From Desulfosudis oleivorans (GTDB lineage Bacteria; Desulfobacterota; Desulfobacteria; Desulfobacterales; SURF-7): a stretch of DNA of 64,000 nucleotides. The stretch spans positions 1-64,000 of the forward strand of contig DYJD01000030.1 in the NCBI GenBank assembly GCA_020723325.1, written 5' to 3'. Positions 9,313-19,587 of the stretch are shown piece after piece (position 1 is the stretch's first letter; every line of letters begins with the position of its first letter). Position numbers and translations under genes: made by a program. The notes under the pieces were generated by a model. The model was not told where the DNA came from and ran no database searches. It saw nothing but the letters and a program-made list of their open reading frames with translations.

Positions 9313-9387
9313 TGGGCAGACTCCTGGGCTGAATAGATGTTTTTAATAAACTATATATTATATAAAATCAATTTTTTATAAAAACAA

Positions 9388-9397
9388 ACCGAACGGT
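9388..9397. promoter_or_regulatory. ACCGAACGGT palindrome, candidate TetR-type operator
   Basis: A 10-nt near-perfect dyad (ACCG-AA-CGGT) sits 76 nt upstream of the acyl-CoA synthetase start in an AT-rich promoter region. ACCGNNCGGT-type dyads are recognised by TetR-family regulators of fatty-acid genes in other proteobacteria. That parallel is established knowledge; use at this site is inferred. Confidence 0.45.
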
Positions 9398-9458
9398 CTT
9401 TTTATTTGGATGTCATAATCAGGCGGGTTTGTCAAGACCCCAAAAGGGCCTTTCAGAA

Positions 9459-9496
9459 CAATCGCTTTTGGTTTTTGGGGTTGGGGTCGTTACGGG
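9459..9496 (+). repeat. Degenerate member of the hexamer repeat family
   Basis: CAATCGCTTTTGG... followed by a GGGGTTGGGGTCG core matches the left part of the element at 42884 (CAATCGCATTTGG, GGGGTCGGGGTCG) but lacks the GGTATC units. It lies in the non-coding interval 9313-9876, which also has short direct repeats (GAGATGCGGGATGCGGGATG near 9508-9527), an AT-rich inverted stretch at 9551-9650 and the palindrome at 9691. Confidence 0.55.
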
Positions 9497-9690
9497 ATAT
9501 GAGATATGAGATGCGGGATGCGGGATGACGCGGTATTGGATTAGCCGTTGGTAATTGGCAATTGGCAATTGATTATTGATTAATATATGCATTTATAGCC
9601 TTTTTTTTAACGGTTAATAATCAATTGTTAATGGTCGATATATTAATGAAAAACAGTGGATGCAGGATGCGGACAGCCCCGGGGCCGTAA

Positions 9691-9710
9691 GGGCGAAAAA
9701 TTTTTCGCCC
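9691..9710. repeat. Perfect 20-bp palindrome
   Basis: GGGCGAAAAATTTTTCGCCC is exactly self-complementary, preceded by GGGGCCGTAA and followed by a C-run. It is not followed by a T-run outside the stem, so a simple terminator is unlikely. It is probably a short intergenic repeat. Confidence 0.6.
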
Positions 9711-9876
9711 CCCACCGTGCGCGATGGCTGATCAATCATACCAAGGGGCGGCCCAAACCATGATCAAGGCCGAAATTTAATTTTCGTGCGGACTTCTCCT
9801 TGACAATAAAAAGGCTTTTTCCATATAGTTGTTTCATTTTCCGTGCGCAATCAATTCATTTCAAGAGGTAGCGGTC

Positions 9877-11025
9877 ATGAAAAAGCTCATACTCACATCT
9901 GTTGTTTCAATCGGTATTGTTGCAATCCTACTATCGCTTTCACCTGATGCCTATGCTCGAAAAAAATCCTCAAAAACCCAAGACACGAAAGCCGCGGCCG
10001 GGCAGACCGAGCCAAAAGCCAAAACAGCGGCCCAAACCATTGCCAAAAGCCCGTATCTTGGAGCCATCGTTATGGATGCGGCCACGGGCAAAGTCCTGTT
10101 TGAAGACAATGCCGATACCAAGGGGTATCCGGCCAGCATTACCAAGCTCATGGATTTGCTGATCTTTCTGGAAGCCGTGCAGGCCAAACGGCTCAGCCTT
10201 CAGGATCAAGTGGCGGTGACGGCCGAGGCCTCCAAAATCGGCGGATCGCAAGTGTATCTCAAGGAACATGAAGTTTTTTCCGTGGATGATTTGCTGTATG
10301 CCCTGATTGTCCAGTCCGGCAATGATGCGGCCGTGGCCCTGGCCCTTCATCATGCCGGCAGCAAGGAGGCTTTTGTGGAGCTGATGAACAAGCGCGCCCA
10401 GGAACTAGGCATGAAAGATACGCGTTTCAACTCCGTGCACGGCCTGCCGCCGGGCAAAGGTCAGGCCGCGGATGTGTCCACGCCGCGCGACATCGCCATC
10501 CTCTGCCGGGCATTGTTAAAATTCTCGGACACCATCCGATATACCTCCACCAAGGAACGTACCTTCAGGCCGGACGCACCCAAACCCTTTATCATGCGCA
10601 GCCATAATCATCTGTTGGGCCATATGGAGGGTTGCGATGGACTCAAAACCGGCTATTTCACCGCTGCCGGTTTTTCCATTGCAGCAACCGCCGTCAAAAA
10701 CAACCAGCGGGCCATCGCTGTTGTTTTCGGCTCCCTGCATCGCAAGGAGCGCGATGCCAAAGCCCGTGAGATCCTCTCCAAAGGACTGATGACCCTGGCA
10801 GCCAGCGCGCCACCGGCGCCACCGGCGGTGGACAGCACCAAAGAAAAGAAATCAGAAGAAGCTGCCCAGGCTGAAGCCGAGACAGAGGCTGGCAAAACCA
10901 GCACCATTGAAATCAAGAAAAGCACCCTTATGGTTGCCGGCGGTGTGACCATGGGCATTCTGTGCACCATTATCCTGGTTTTGGTGATAAAAAGCAAAAA
11001 ATCCAGGGGACCTTTTATAATATAG
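9877..11025 (+). CDS. D-alanyl-D-alanine carboxypeptidase (PBP5/6 type)
   Basis: 382 residues, peptidase family S11. All three active-site motifs are present: SITK at 87-90 (nucleophile Ser87), SGN at 147-149 and KTG at 257-259. A signal peptide occupies residues 1-28 (cleavage after AYA) and is followed by a Lys/Ala-rich linker. The enzyme trims the terminal D-Ala from peptidoglycan stem peptides in the periplasm. Unlike E. coli PBP5, which has an amphipathic C-terminal anchor, this protein ends in a true transmembrane helix (GVTMGILCTIILVLVI) and a basic tail. The start at 9877 follows AAGAGGT; the upstream in-frame extension is not needed. Confidence 0.92.
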   Translation: MKKLILTSVVSIGIVAILLSLSPDAYARKKSSKTQDTKAAAGQTEPKAKTAAQTIAKSPYLGAIVMDAATGKVLFEDNADTKGYPASITKLMDLLIFLEAVQAKRLSLQDQVAVTAEASKIGGSQVYLKEHEVFSVDDLLYALIVQSGNDAAVALALHHAGSKEAFVELMNKRAQELGMKDTRFNSVHGLPPGKGQAADVSTPRDIAILCRALLKFSDTIRYTSTKERTFRPDAPKPFIMRSHNHLLGHMEGCDGLKTGYFTAAGFSIAATAVKNNQRAIAVVFGSLHRKERDAKAREILSKGLMTLAASAPPAPPAVDSTKEKKSEEAAQAEAETEAGKTSTIEIKKSTLMVAGGVTMGILCTIILVLVIKSKKSRGPFII

Positions 11026-11026
11026 C

Positions 11027-11662
11027 TCAATCTTCCCCGATTTCCGGATAATGCTTTTTAATGCACGCAGGGCAAAGGCTGTGGGTGAATTTGGCTTCGG
11101 AATGCTGGGAGATATATTGCTCCACTTGCAGCCAATAACCTTTGTCGTTTCGGATTTTTTTGCAAAAGGAGCAGATGGGCAACAGCCCGGAAAGCTGTTT
11201 GATCTGCTCAAGGGCGGTTTTCAGCTTTTCTATCAGCTCCTTTTGCTTGTCCCGGGCGCGTTTCAATTCCACGTGGGCGTTCACCCGGGCGATCAATTCC
11301 TTTGAAACAAAAGGCTTGGTCACATAATCGGCTGCACCGGCTTCGAAACCGTCCACAAGATCCTGGGTTTCGGTTTTGGCTGTCAGAAAGATAATGGGGA
11401 TATCCCTGGTCTGGGGGTCGGCTTTTAACCTGCGGCAGACTTCGATGCCATCCATCTGCGGCATCATGATGTCCAGGAGGATCAAATCCGGCAGTATTTC
11501 CTTCTGCATTTGCAGGGCAGCTTCACCGCTGAGGGCAAAGGCCACCCGGTAGGATTGCTTGCTCAGAATATTGGCGATGAATTGAATATTTTTTTCAATG
11601 TCATCCACTATCAAGATCAGGGGCAGCATCTCGGTATCTGACTTATTATTCATATCGGTCAT
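11027..11662 (-). CDS. Response regulator with C-terminal Cys4 module
   Basis: 211 residues. The receiver domain (about 15-135) has DD at 20-21, phospho-acceptor D64 in LILLDIMMP and the conserved K in VTKPF. A coiled coil (about 138-165) leads to a module with CSFC...KKIRNDKGYWLQVEQYI...CPAC, four cysteines that could bind zinc. There is no DNA-binding domain. The same module ends the protein at 35950-37284. It is the last gene of the SBP-SBP-kinase-regulator operon, 13 nt after the kinase, and probably receives its phosphoryl group. Confidence 0.9.
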   Translation of the reverse strand: MTDMNNKSDTEMLPLILIVDDIEKNIQFIANILSKQSYRVAFALSGEAALQMQKEILPDLILLDIMMPQMDGIEVCRRLKADPQTRDIPIIFLTAKTETQDLVDGFEAGAADYVTKPFVSKELIARVNAHVELKRARDKQKELIEKLKTALEQIKQLSGLLPICSFCKKIRNDKGYWLQVEQYISQHSEAKFTHSLCPACIKKHYPEIGED

Positions 11663-11675
11663 GGGTGTTCCTCCA

Positions 11676-13994
11676 TCAATCTGCCGATTTCCGCAGGCAA
11701 TTGATCAAATCCTGAAAATCATCCAATGTTTCGGTCATTTTTTGAATGTCAAACTGGCGCGCATGGTGGTCCAGGCGCACGCCCCATTCTGAAAGCATTT
11801 CCAAGCGGACGCTTTCACCGGCCTGGATCACTGCCTGGGCAAAAGCGAGGATTTCATCACAAATCATGCGTTTGCGGACATATTCCAACTGCCGGTGGAG
11901 CTGTTCCAAGGCAATTTGCAGGGATTTGCGATCCCGAAAGGGTAGATCCAGGTCTTGAAACGATCGGCTTTGGGAGGGGGCCGCAGGCGGCACGCTATCA
12001 TTCATACCGGCGGTGGAATACGGCAGGTGGCGGATCAGCTCAGCCACCAGTCCGGTTTTGTTGACTGGTTTTCGCAGATAACCCACACAACCTGCGGCCA
12101 TGGCCTTTTCCTCTTCCCCCTTAATGGCAAAGGCCGTAAGGGCCACAATGGGGATCGCTGCAAGGCTTGGCTGGGACTTAATCTGTCTGGTAGCCTGATA
12201 GCCGTCCAGCTCCGGTAATTTCATGTCCATGAGAATCAAATCCGGAGAATGCTGCAGCGCTATATTTACTGCTTCTCTCCCGTTTTCCGCCTCCAGGAAG
12301 GCCAGCTCATAGCCCCTTAAAAAGCCTTTAATCACGTCGCGGTTGGTCTTGGTATCGTCCACGATGAGGATTTTCGCCCGGTTGAAATGAATGCTGTGCA
12401 GGTCCATGGGCCGCAAGGCCAACCGGTTGCCGGCCCTTTCATCAATGATGATGTTCCGCAGGATGACCTGGAATAGACTGCCTTGGCCCGGCTCGCTTTT
12501 TACCCGGATTTCCCCGCCCATGATTTGAACCAAGCGTTTGGTGATGGTAAGCCCGAGACCTGTACCGGGGTATTGATGGACGTTTTGACCGGTTTGCTGG
12601 GTAAAGGCCTCAAAAATCCTTTCCCGCTGTTCCTTGGGGATGCCGATACCAGAGTCTTCCACGGAAAAAATCAGATCAACGGTTCTTGGCGCGTTCTGTC
12701 CGGGAAAAACATCCACGAAAAACCGGACCCAGCCCTGGGAAGTGAATTTGACCGCGTTACCCAGCAGGTTAAAGAGAATCTGGCGCAGCCGGATTTCATC
12801 CAGCAAAAGGGAGGGCGGCACGCCATCGGCGATGTCCATTTGAAATCGAAGCCCTTTTTCCTGCACTTTCCATAAGAAGATGTGATTCAATTCATTGAAG
12901 ATGGAAAAGATATCCACTGGTTGATATTGCAATTCCATCTTGCCGGCTTCGATTTTGGAAAGGTCCAGGATATCGTTGATCAAGCCCAAAAGAGTTTTTC
13001 CGCTGCTGGTAATGGCCGAGATGTATTCCTTGTGCCGGTCATCATGGATTTCTTCTGCCAAAAGCTCGCTGAATCCCAGAATGGCATTCATGGGCGTGCG
13101 GATTTCATGGCTCATGGATGCTAAAAAATCACTTTTGGCCCGGTTGGCGCTTTCCGCTTCTTCCCGGGCATCCTGAACCGCTTTGAGCATTTCGTTGAGC
13201 CGCTCATTCTTGAAATTCAGTTCATCAGTTCTTTGCTGAACTTTTTGCTCCAGGGTGCGGTTGTAATCTTCTAAAAGCTGATTAGCCCCCCGCAAGTCTT
13301 CGATCAATTGCCGGATGGAGCCGCGCATGCCGTCCAGGGCATTGGCCAGACTGCCGATTTCATCCTGACTGGAAATGGGGATAACCGTTTCAAGATTGCC
13401 CTCGGCTATGGAGGTGGCTGAATTTTCAAGGGCCAGCAAGGGCTTGAAGACATACTTGCGGGTGATGGCGATGGAGGTCAGGGAAACCGCCGAAATTAAA
13501 AAAAAGGTCAAGGCAATGATGGCGCAAATGTTGAATATCAGTTCCCGGCGGATATTGGTCCTGGATATGGCGATCTGGAAACGGCCGATGCGATCGCCGA
13601 ATTTTTTTATATCCACGGTTTTGGTGACATAGTCAGGTTTGTCTGTAAAAGCGTTAAAATTTTGGTATTGGGCATCGGGCTTGGCCTTTTCAGCCAACAC
13701 ATCTTCATCCCATAATACCCGGGCGTATACCACCGCATCGTCCATGCAAACCGCATCCAGAAAATCCCGCACAGAGGATACATCCACCTGCCAGACCGCC
13801 GAGGCCAGGCTGGTTTCCGCAAGTTTTACCAGCCGGGCCAGATCTTCGGACAAATCCGCCTCGATTTTAGCAACGTTATAAACAATCAAAATGGCAGCAA
13901 AAACAATAATAATGGTGGTTGCAATGCTGGTGAGTATGTAACTGAACCGTCGACTTAAACCGGCTTTATAGCTGAAACGGGGTTTGTTGGGCAT
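11676..13994 (-). CDS. Hybrid sensor histidine kinase
   Basis: 772 residues. TM1 is at about 17-40, followed by a periplasmic sensor of about 120 residues, TM2 at about 155-178, a HAMP ([17 protein letters not shown]...) and a coiled coil. Then come HisKA with [14 protein letters not shown] (His near 295), HATPase_c with [16 protein letters not shown] and GTGLGL, and a receiver with [12 protein letters not shown] and [14 protein letters not shown]. The last 100 residues are helical but lack an obvious HPt histidine motif. The operon begins with two periplasmic binding proteins, which suggests that ligand-bound SBPs may be its input. Confidence 0.92.
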   Translation of the reverse strand: MPNKPRFSYKAGLSRRFSYILTSIATTIIIVFAAILIVYNVAKIEADLSEDLARLVKLAETSLASAVWQVDVSSVRDFLDAVCMDDAVVYARVLWDEDVLAEKAKPDAQYQNFNAFTDKPDYVTKTVDIKKFGDRIGRFQIAISRTNIRRELIFNICAIIALTFFLISAVSLTSIAITRKYVFKPLLALENSATSIAEGNLETVIPISSQDEIGSLANALDGMRGSIRQLIEDLRGANQLLEDYNRTLEQKVQQRTDELNFKNERLNEMLKAVQDAREEAESANRAKSDFLASMSHEIRTPMNAILGFSELLAEEIHDDRHKEYISAITSSGKTLLGLINDILDLSKIEAGKMELQYQPVDIFSIFNELNHIFLWKVQEKGLRFQMDIADGVPPSLLLDEIRLRQILFNLLGNAVKFTSQGWVRFFVDVFPGQNAPRTVDLIFSVEDSGIGIPKEQRERIFEAFTQQTGQNVHQYPGTGLGLTITKRLVQIMGGEIRVKSEPGQGSLFQVILRNIIIDERAGNRLALRPMDLHSIHFNRAKILIVDDTKTNRDVIKGFLRGYELAFLEAENGREAVNIALQHSPDLILMDMKLPELDGYQATRQIKSQPSLAAIPIVALTAFAIKGEEEKAMAAGCVGYLRKPVNKTGLVAELIRHLPYSTAGMNDSVPPAAPSQSRSFQDLDLPFRDRKSLQIALEQLHRQLEYVRKRMICDEILAFAQAVIQAGESVRLEMLSEWGVRLDHHARQFDIQKMTETLDDFQDLINCLRKSAD

Positions 13995-14019
13995 GGTGGG
14001 ACTACACCTTTGGGTAAGG

Positions 14020-14829
14020 TTAGCGCCATTTGGCAGTGATCTGATCCAGCAGGCCGTTTTCCCTTATGCGTTTTTTGCCTTGGTCAAAAGCCGCAAGGAT
14101 CGCGGCTGTCTGCTGATTTTGTTTGCGGCCCAACAGGCATTCCTGGGCCGCCCCCCAGGAAGGTAGCTTCTGATATTCCGTAAGCATGTTGTTGGTTTTC
14201 AAGATGTAATCAAAAGGGATATCATAGCCGGCCATGCCGAAGGCATGTTTTTTGGCCACCATGGTAAACCCTTGGAGCACCGAATAGGCTTCGATTTTGA
14301 TGATCTCGTTGTTGGCTTCCCATTCCTTGCCGAAAGCCCAGCCTTTCACGCCCACAATCTTTTTTCCGTTCAAGGAAGGTAAGCCGGTCCATTCATGGGG
14401 TGTCTCTTTCAAGATATAAACCACAAAGGCGGAATTAATCACGGCTTCTTCTGAAAAAATAAATTTTTTTTCCCGTTCAACCGTCTTCATGGCTGGAAAA
14501 ACAGCATCGACTTTACCGGTCTCGACATAGCTCATGACCCTTGACCAGGGTGCCACGTACAATTGAATGGTGAAGCCTAGGGCATGATAGCTTTCCCGGG
14601 CCACATCCCAGGCATAACCTTGGAGTTGAACCGAGTCAGTGCCCGGGGGAATGGTTTCCATGATTTTATCCACCGCGTTTTCTTTACGAAAACAATGGGG
14701 GGGAAAATCAGAAAGGGTTGCCAGACGGACGGTTTGTTCGGCTGCAAGGCCCGGCCCGACACTGAACCATCCCAATGTAACCAAAACGATAAGCAGCACT
14801 GTCATCAAAAAACCCTTGGAAGTGTCCAT
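14020..14829 (-). CDS. Periplasmic solute-binding protein, family 3-like (copy 1)
   Basis: 269 residues from the ATG at 14829, 4 nt after the previous stop. A signal peptide ([24 protein letters not shown]) is followed by an SBP_bac_3-type fold with [39 protein letters not shown] and [13 protein letters not shown]. It is clearly paralogous to the upstream gene. No ABC permease or ATPase is nearby, so a sensory role feeding the adjacent hybrid kinase is more likely than transport. Confidence 0.85.
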   Translation of the reverse strand: MDTSKGFLMTVLLIVLVTLGWFSVGPGLAAEQTVRLATLSDFPPHCFRKENAVDKIMETIPPGTDSVQLQGYAWDVARESYHALGFTIQLYVAPWSRVMSYVETGKVDAVFPAMKTVEREKKFIFSEEAVINSAFVVYILKETPHEWTGLPSLNGKKIVGVKGWAFGKEWEANNEIIKIEAYSVLQGFTMVAKKHAFGMAGYDIPFDYILKTNNMLTEYQKLPSWGAAQECLLGRKQNQQTAAILAAFDQGKKRIRENGLLDQITAKWR

Positions 14830-14833
14830 AATA

Positions 14834-15646
14834 TTATTGCCATTTGGAGGTGATGGCCTTAAGTGTGCCGTTGCGGATGATAATCTGCTTGCCGACATCG
14901 AAATCATCCACCAGGGCATATACATATGCATTGGCCTTGTTTCCAGTTAAATATTCACTGTTTTGATCAAAATAGGGCAGCTTTTTATATTTGTTTTGTA
15001 TTCCTTCCTTTTTCAAGGTGTAGTCAAATACCAGGTCATAGCCGGCCACGCCGAATACATGTCTTTTATCCAGCATTTGAAAGCATTGCAAAACACTGTC
15101 CGACAACTCCACAATGATATCCGTTTCCGCGTTCCATTTTTCACCGTAACTCCACCCTCGTATGGCGGCAATCCGTTTGTTTTTTAAGGAACCAAGACCC
15201 TGCCAGGGCATGTCGACCTCGACCGGAAGATAAATCAGATATTTGGCTGTATTCACAATCTCTTTTGAATACACAAACAATTTTTCCCGTTCGGCGGTTT
15301 TGGCTGTGGGAAACAATACATCCACTTTTCCGCTTTTAAGATAATTCATGGCGCGCTCCCATGGCACCACAGTCAGCCGAATGGTATAACCCATGGCATG
15401 ATAGCTTTCCCGTACCACATCCCAACTATAGCCTTGCAGACGGGTGGAATCCGTACCCGGCGGGATCTGCTCCGTATTTTTTTCACCAGGATTGTCGGTT
15501 GCAAAGCAATAGGGAATGTAATCATCCAGGGTGGCGACATCCACGAGCTTTTCAGCACTCCAGGCTATTGCCGGCGGCCCCCAAAAGAAACCCGAAAGGA
15601 TGAAAATCACTGAAGTCCACTGCCTGATATCCATTTTCGTTTTCAT
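14834..15646 (-). CDS. Periplasmic solute-binding protein, family 3-like (copy 2)
   Basis: 270 residues with an N-terminal signal (FILSGFFWGPPAIAWSA). It shares many blocks with the following gene: IPPGTDSTRLQGYSWDVVRE, SYHAMGYTIRLTVVPWERA, KSGKVDVLFPTAKTAEREK and a terminal AITSKWQ versus QITAKWR. Tandem duplication is therefore clear. It is the first gene of the four-gene signalling operon, which is preceded by a 400-bp non-coding region that should hold the promoter. Confidence 0.85.
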   Translation of the reverse strand: MKTKMDIRQWTSVIFILSGFFWGPPAIAWSAEKLVDVATLDDYIPYCFATDNPGEKNTEQIPPGTDSTRLQGYSWDVVRESYHAMGYTIRLTVVPWERAMNYLKSGKVDVLFPTAKTAEREKLFVYSKEIVNTAKYLIYLPVEVDMPWQGLGSLKNKRIAAIRGWSYGEKWNAETDIIVELSDSVLQCFQMLDKRHVFGVAGYDLVFDYTLKKEGIQNKYKKLPYFDQNSEYLTGNKANAYVYALVDDFDVGKQIIIRNGTLKAITSKWQ

Positions 15647-16047
15647 TCACCTGTGCGGGAGATAAAGGGAATGCCTTCTGAAAAAGCATCATGGTTTTAA
15701 TTATTCAGCAGGCCGATTTGTTTCGCAATGAACTGTTCGGGAAGGGCTCAGGTCGCCATGTCGTTAAAAGACAGTAAGAAAAATCGTTTTCTCTCGGCCT
15801 TTGCTTTGAACCTGATTGTCGATTCATAAACAATCGTAGGTACAGTATGAAAGAAATCTCCGGTTCTGTCAATGGGATAGTCATTGACACAGGCGAGCCG
15901 TGAGGACCGGACCGCGAAAACCAAATGCAATGGCCCTGCCTGGCCGCGACAATGGGTTTGACATGCAAACTGGTTTATTTTATATTAGATCCATTTGAAT
16001 CGGACCCTTCTTTCCGCCGGACAGTTTCCAATGCAAAGGGGTTATTG
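15647..16047. other. Intergenic region between divergent units
   Basis: About 400 nt without a credible gene. It separates the leftward signalling operon from the rightward small secreted protein and should contain both promoters. I see no strong repeat or hairpin. Short open frames here have no ribosome site or recognisable product. Confidence 0.6.
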
Positions 16048-16479
16048 ATGAACAAAAAAGCCATTTTCATGTTGATCGCGGTTTTGCTTTTGGGGATTGA
16101 CTCCGGGGAATGCAAAACCCAAATCCTTCCCCAACCCGGAGTGGTTTCCGGCCCCAAATACCAAGTGGAAGAGCTGGATGCCATGATGCAGGATGAAGGC
16201 GTCTTTGTGGTAAGCGGTAAAATCCGTAACAAGGAAGCCAATCCCACCCGGGGGTATGTCATTGTTTATTTTGTGGATGACAGCGACGGGGTGGTTTCCT
16301 CAGCCGAGGCCGAAGTCAACGAAAGCACTCCCATAGAACCGGGCCAGACCGGTGATTTTGAACTGTCCCAGACCATTCGAAATCACCAGCAAGTACAAAA
16401 AACCTATATTGAATACATTGAAAGAGAAAGGGTGCTCAAGCCTATTAAACCCTTGATCGCCATGCCCAGAAAACAATAA
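16048..16479 (+). CDS. Secreted protein with FxLYD-like domain
   Basis: About 143 residues from the ATG at 16048 (AAAGGGG about 5 nt upstream). A signal peptide MNKKAIFMLIAVLLLGIDSG is followed by one small beta-sandwich-like domain with GVFVVSGKIRNKEANPTRGY, IVYFVDDSDGVV and IEPGQTGDFEL. This pattern (a comparison of a gene with its modified version, then a Pro-Gly turn) resembles FxLYD/DUF3426 domains of exported proteins. Function unknown. Confidence 0.65.
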   Translation: MNKKAIFMLIAVLLLGIDSGECKTQILPQPGVVSGPKYQVEELDAMMQDEGVFVVSGKIRNKEANPTRGYVIVYFVDDSDGVVSSAEAEVNESTPIEPGQTGDFELSQTIRNHQQVQKTYIEYIERERVLKPIKPLIAMPRKQ

Positions 16480-16518
16480 ACCCACCCTTCTATTCCATCT
16501 GACCAAGGCAGAACAGTC

Positions 16519-19500
16519 TCAGGATTCAAGCGGCGCATGGGGAAGCTTTTTCTCCAGTCGTTGAATGGCGGCAAGATAGTCGCGGGCGCAAGTCAGATAA
16601 AAAGAGAGGGCCCGGGAAAAATCACGACCGATGATGCCATCGATGAGGAGCAGACTGATTTCCCGCTCCATTTTCAAAATGAATTGGGAGCGGATCAGCA
16701 ACTGCCTCTCCTCCTCGGACATTCGCCGCAGAATGTGACGAAAAGCCGTGCGCGCCCGGGGTTGATACATCCAGAAATACAGTAAATCAAGTCCATTTAT
16801 GAACATGATTTTCAACAGTTCCTCGGTCTTGGGATTGGATGGTGCCAGCCAGAGGCCGGGGTCGTCCAGAATTTCATCCACACTGGTTTCCGTAAAATGA
16901 ATTTCCAGTTTTTCGAACAGATCGAAAAATTGACTGATTTTAAACTGATAATCCGCCAGGCGGAAGCGGATATTTTGAGCCCGATCAGCAGCACCCTCGA
17001 TGATTCCAGCCACAGTGTCCGAGGAGGCCTTGGAAATGACCGCGGCCCAGTTTTGTAAAATCCCGTTGACATCGGCAACCCCGGCCGAGGTCAACAAGGC
17101 GCCGAGCAGGGTATTGAGGCCGAAGGCAATGGGAATGGAGAACAGGCTCCGGAAAAAATTGGCGGCCGCCGCCTCTTTCTGCAATCCGCGGAAAAGATTG
17201 TGACTGGTCAGATAAAGGCCGTTGGCCAAAGCCATACAAGCGTAAAGCAGGGCCGGATTGGTCGTGGTGGTAATGCCCAGCCCCTGGCTAAGAACGAGCT
17301 TCTTCATGAAAAAATCAAGCAAAGGCACGGAAAAACCGGTATACAGCAGGGAGTCGGTCAGACGTTCCCAACTGACGTAATCGTTCCAGCGTAGCAAATT
17401 GGAACGCCGGAGCCCGCCCCCGCCGAGCACGGATTGAATGATATTGCGCAACCCGGTAATGCCGAACCAAATAAAAGCCCCGAAATACGCCAACAGCCAC
17501 CATTCATAAGAAGCAAAAAAGGTGACAAAGGCCGGAATAAAACCCACCAGCACCTTGATGATGTTTTTGAGATTGGAATTGAGATAGCGCAGGGCCGGCC
17601 GGCCTTGCTCAACATTGGTTTGGGTTAAACCGATTTCCAAGGCGTTGGAGGACTGCATGGGCAAATGCCCTAGGGTGACGATGTTGCCCTGATTGGACAT
17701 GCGCACGGATTGTTCCACGGCCACCCATTCGCGCCGGCGATGATAGCGCAGCAAAATGATGCCGGGCAGGTGGCGGAGGGTATCCCAAAAATGCCGCTGG
17801 CGCTGACTCCAGCCCTCCCGGGGCAGATAAACCGTTCGCGGATACGTATCCACATGAATGGGAATGATCTTGCGCGACGAGATTTTGTCTTTTTGGATGC
17901 ATTTCTGGGCGCGGCGCGGCAGGGTTTCCACCACGGCCAGCCCCATGCCGTGGAAGCGCGAAGAGCGGCCGGTGGAATCGCTGCCGATTCTGGATTTCAA
18001 GGGCCGGATGCGGTACATGGTTCGCAACGTGGCAATATCGTTGCGGATTTCTTTGAGTTTGGCAACACGCTCAACTGGCAGGGATTTCCCGTTTTTAATG
18101 AAATCATTGATCATTCTTTTCAGGGCAATGGTATTGCCGTCATTCAGCGCTTTTTGCAGATCGCAGATAACGATGATTTGATCCGCCATACCGGTTTCAT
18201 AGTTTTTCAAATTGAATGTTTCCAGCCGGGTGATGCGGCCACCGCATTCATACAGGATTTCAAGGGCGTCTTCGCCGCGGATGCCGGTCAGATTCAAGGT
18301 GATGCGATAGCCGGAATGTAATTCCGCCAAACGATCGATTAACCGGCAGGGGGAGAGCTGCATGATGGCCGGGACAGGTGTGGTTATGGACGGCAGGCAG
18401 CCGAACTCGGAACGGGAGCCGATCGGGCAGGCCAGGGGCAGATATTCCAGGAGCACGCCCGCATCCAAGGCGTCAAGGGCCTGCACCTGGGCGCGCATTT
18501 GCTTGCGTTCCTCGGCATCGGCCCCGGTGTAGAGATTGCGCAGCTCTTCCACCCGTTGTTTAAGGAGGGGCAAAATGGTGATGTGGATGAATTCCGCGAG
18601 ATGCAACAGGGAGGCCTGCCCGGCCCCCACGAATTGCAGGAATTTCTGCGGGTCCAGATGCGGCAGCTCAATGCCGTGTTCCAACTTGAGAATGTCCAAT
18701 GGCCGGCGGTTGATTTCCGCCAGCACTTCCAGCACGGATTCCTGTTGAAAGTGGGAGGCTTCACGGCCGGCGGCCATGAGTTCCATGACTTTGTCCTGAT
18801 TGAGGAAGTCGATGAAATCATCGGCGTCCGCAAACCCCCGGGGCACCCAGATCAATTGGACGAATTGACCGTGAAAGCGGGTGGAATATTCAATGCCGAT
18901 GCGCACCGTGATGCCCGTGATGGCCGCCGCTTCCATCAGCTCGGCGGCGACATGGGGACGAACATGGTTGTAATAAATCACCCGCAGCCTGCGGATACCC
19001 TTGATCCAGGCATCCATGATCAAATGGGTCGGGGACTTGCGACCTTTGGTATTGGCATCGTGCACATGATCGTCAAAGGCCAGTTGGGTCCAGTCTTCGG
19101 GCATTTCCAGCAAATGGTATTGGCTTAAAAAGGCGCGCACAATCCGGGGCTTGCCGGTTGCCGCCATCCGGAAATCGTGGGCCAATTCCAACTGGCGCCT
19201 CTCATCGCCGTGGGCCCGCACCAGGGCTTTCATGATTTCCAGAAGGACCCGGGCCGTATTCTTTTGAAAGGTGTTGGACTCATTGGTGAGCATTTCATTG
19301 CGCAGGGAACGCAGGGCGCTGAGCCGGTCGGCCATCTCACCCATCTCCAGTGAATCCAGCAGACGAATGACGGCATAGGCAATGCGCAGACCTTTGGTTT
19401 CGGCCATTTCCTTGATGCCGTGGGGATGGCAGTAAGGAAAGAAAATCCGTTGGGATTCCATATGGCCGGCCTCTTTTCGCAAAACGCGATTGACGATCCC

Positions 19501-19587
19501 CAGCAGCTCATGGTCGCGCCGGTCGAAAAACAAGCTCCAGGGCGTATAGGATGTTGTCGGTAATTCGGTCAACTTATTCTTTCCCAT
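16519..19587 (-). CDS. 1022-residue orphan: PHP-like region plus membrane domain
   Basis: I do not recognise a named family. Residues 173-177 DHVHD and 231-235 GIEYS, separated by a helix-strand stretch (HLIMDAWIKGIRRLRVIYYN), resemble the first HxH and the GIE motif of PHP phosphoesterases; HPHG at 54-57 is a further His pair. The middle (about 240-640) is soluble and charged. Residues about 660-850 hold four to six hydrophobic segments (VLVGFIPAFVTFFASYEWWL, LLAYFGAFIWFGI, SIPIAFGLNTLLGALL), and the tail is helical. It overlaps the upstream 126-residue gene by 14 nt, so the two are probably co-translated. Metal-dependent hydrolase activity at the membrane is only a hypothesis. Confidence 0.75.
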   Translation of the reverse strand: MGKNKLTELPTTSYTPWSLFFDRRDHELLGIVNRVLRKEAGHMESQRIFFPYCHPHGIKEMAETKGLRIAYAVIRLLDSLEMGEMADRLSALRSLRNEMLTNESNTFQKNTARVLLEIMKALVRAHGDERRQLELAHDFRMAATGKPRIVRAFLSQYHLLEMPEDWTQLAFDDHVHDANTKGRKSPTHLIMDAWIKGIRRLRVIYYNHVRPHVAAELMEAAAITGITVRIGIEYSTRFHGQFVQLIWVPRGFADADDFIDFLNQDKVMELMAAGREASHFQQESVLEVLAEINRRPLDILKLEHGIELPHLDPQKFLQFVGAGQASLLHLAEFIHITILPLLKQRVEELRNLYTGADAEERKQMRAQVQALDALDAGVLLEYLPLACPIGSRSEFGCLPSITTPVPAIMQLSPCRLIDRLAELHSGYRITLNLTGIRGEDALEILYECGGRITRLETFNLKNYETGMADQIIVICDLQKALNDGNTIALKRMINDFIKNGKSLPVERVAKLKEIRNDIATLRTMYRIRPLKSRIGSDSTGRSSRFHGMGLAVVETLPRRAQKCIQKDKISSRKIIPIHVDTYPRTVYLPREGWSQRQRHFWDTLRHLPGIILLRYHRRREWVAVEQSVRMSNQGNIVTLGHLPMQSSNALEIGLTQTNVEQGRPALRYLNSNLKNIIKVLVGFIPAFVTFFASYEWWLLAYFGAFIWFGITGLRNIIQSVLGGGGLRRSNLLRWNDYVSWERLTDSLLYTGFSVPLLDFFMKKLVLSQGLGITTTTNPALLYACMALANGLYLTSHNLFRGLQKEAAAANFFRSLFSIPIAFGLNTLLGALLTSAGVADVNGILQNWAAVISKASSDTVAGIIEGAADRAQNIRFRLADYQFKISQFFDLFEKLEIHFTETSVDEILDDPGLWLAPSNPKTEELLKIMFINGLDLLYFWMYQPRARTAFRHILRRMSEEERQLLIRSQFILKMEREISLLLIDGIIGRDFSRALSFYLTCARDYLAAIQRLEKKLPHAPLES

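Noticed and set aside
15705-15968. 87-codon leftward open frame upstream of the SBP operon
   Set aside because: No start signal, no domain; lies where promoters are expected.
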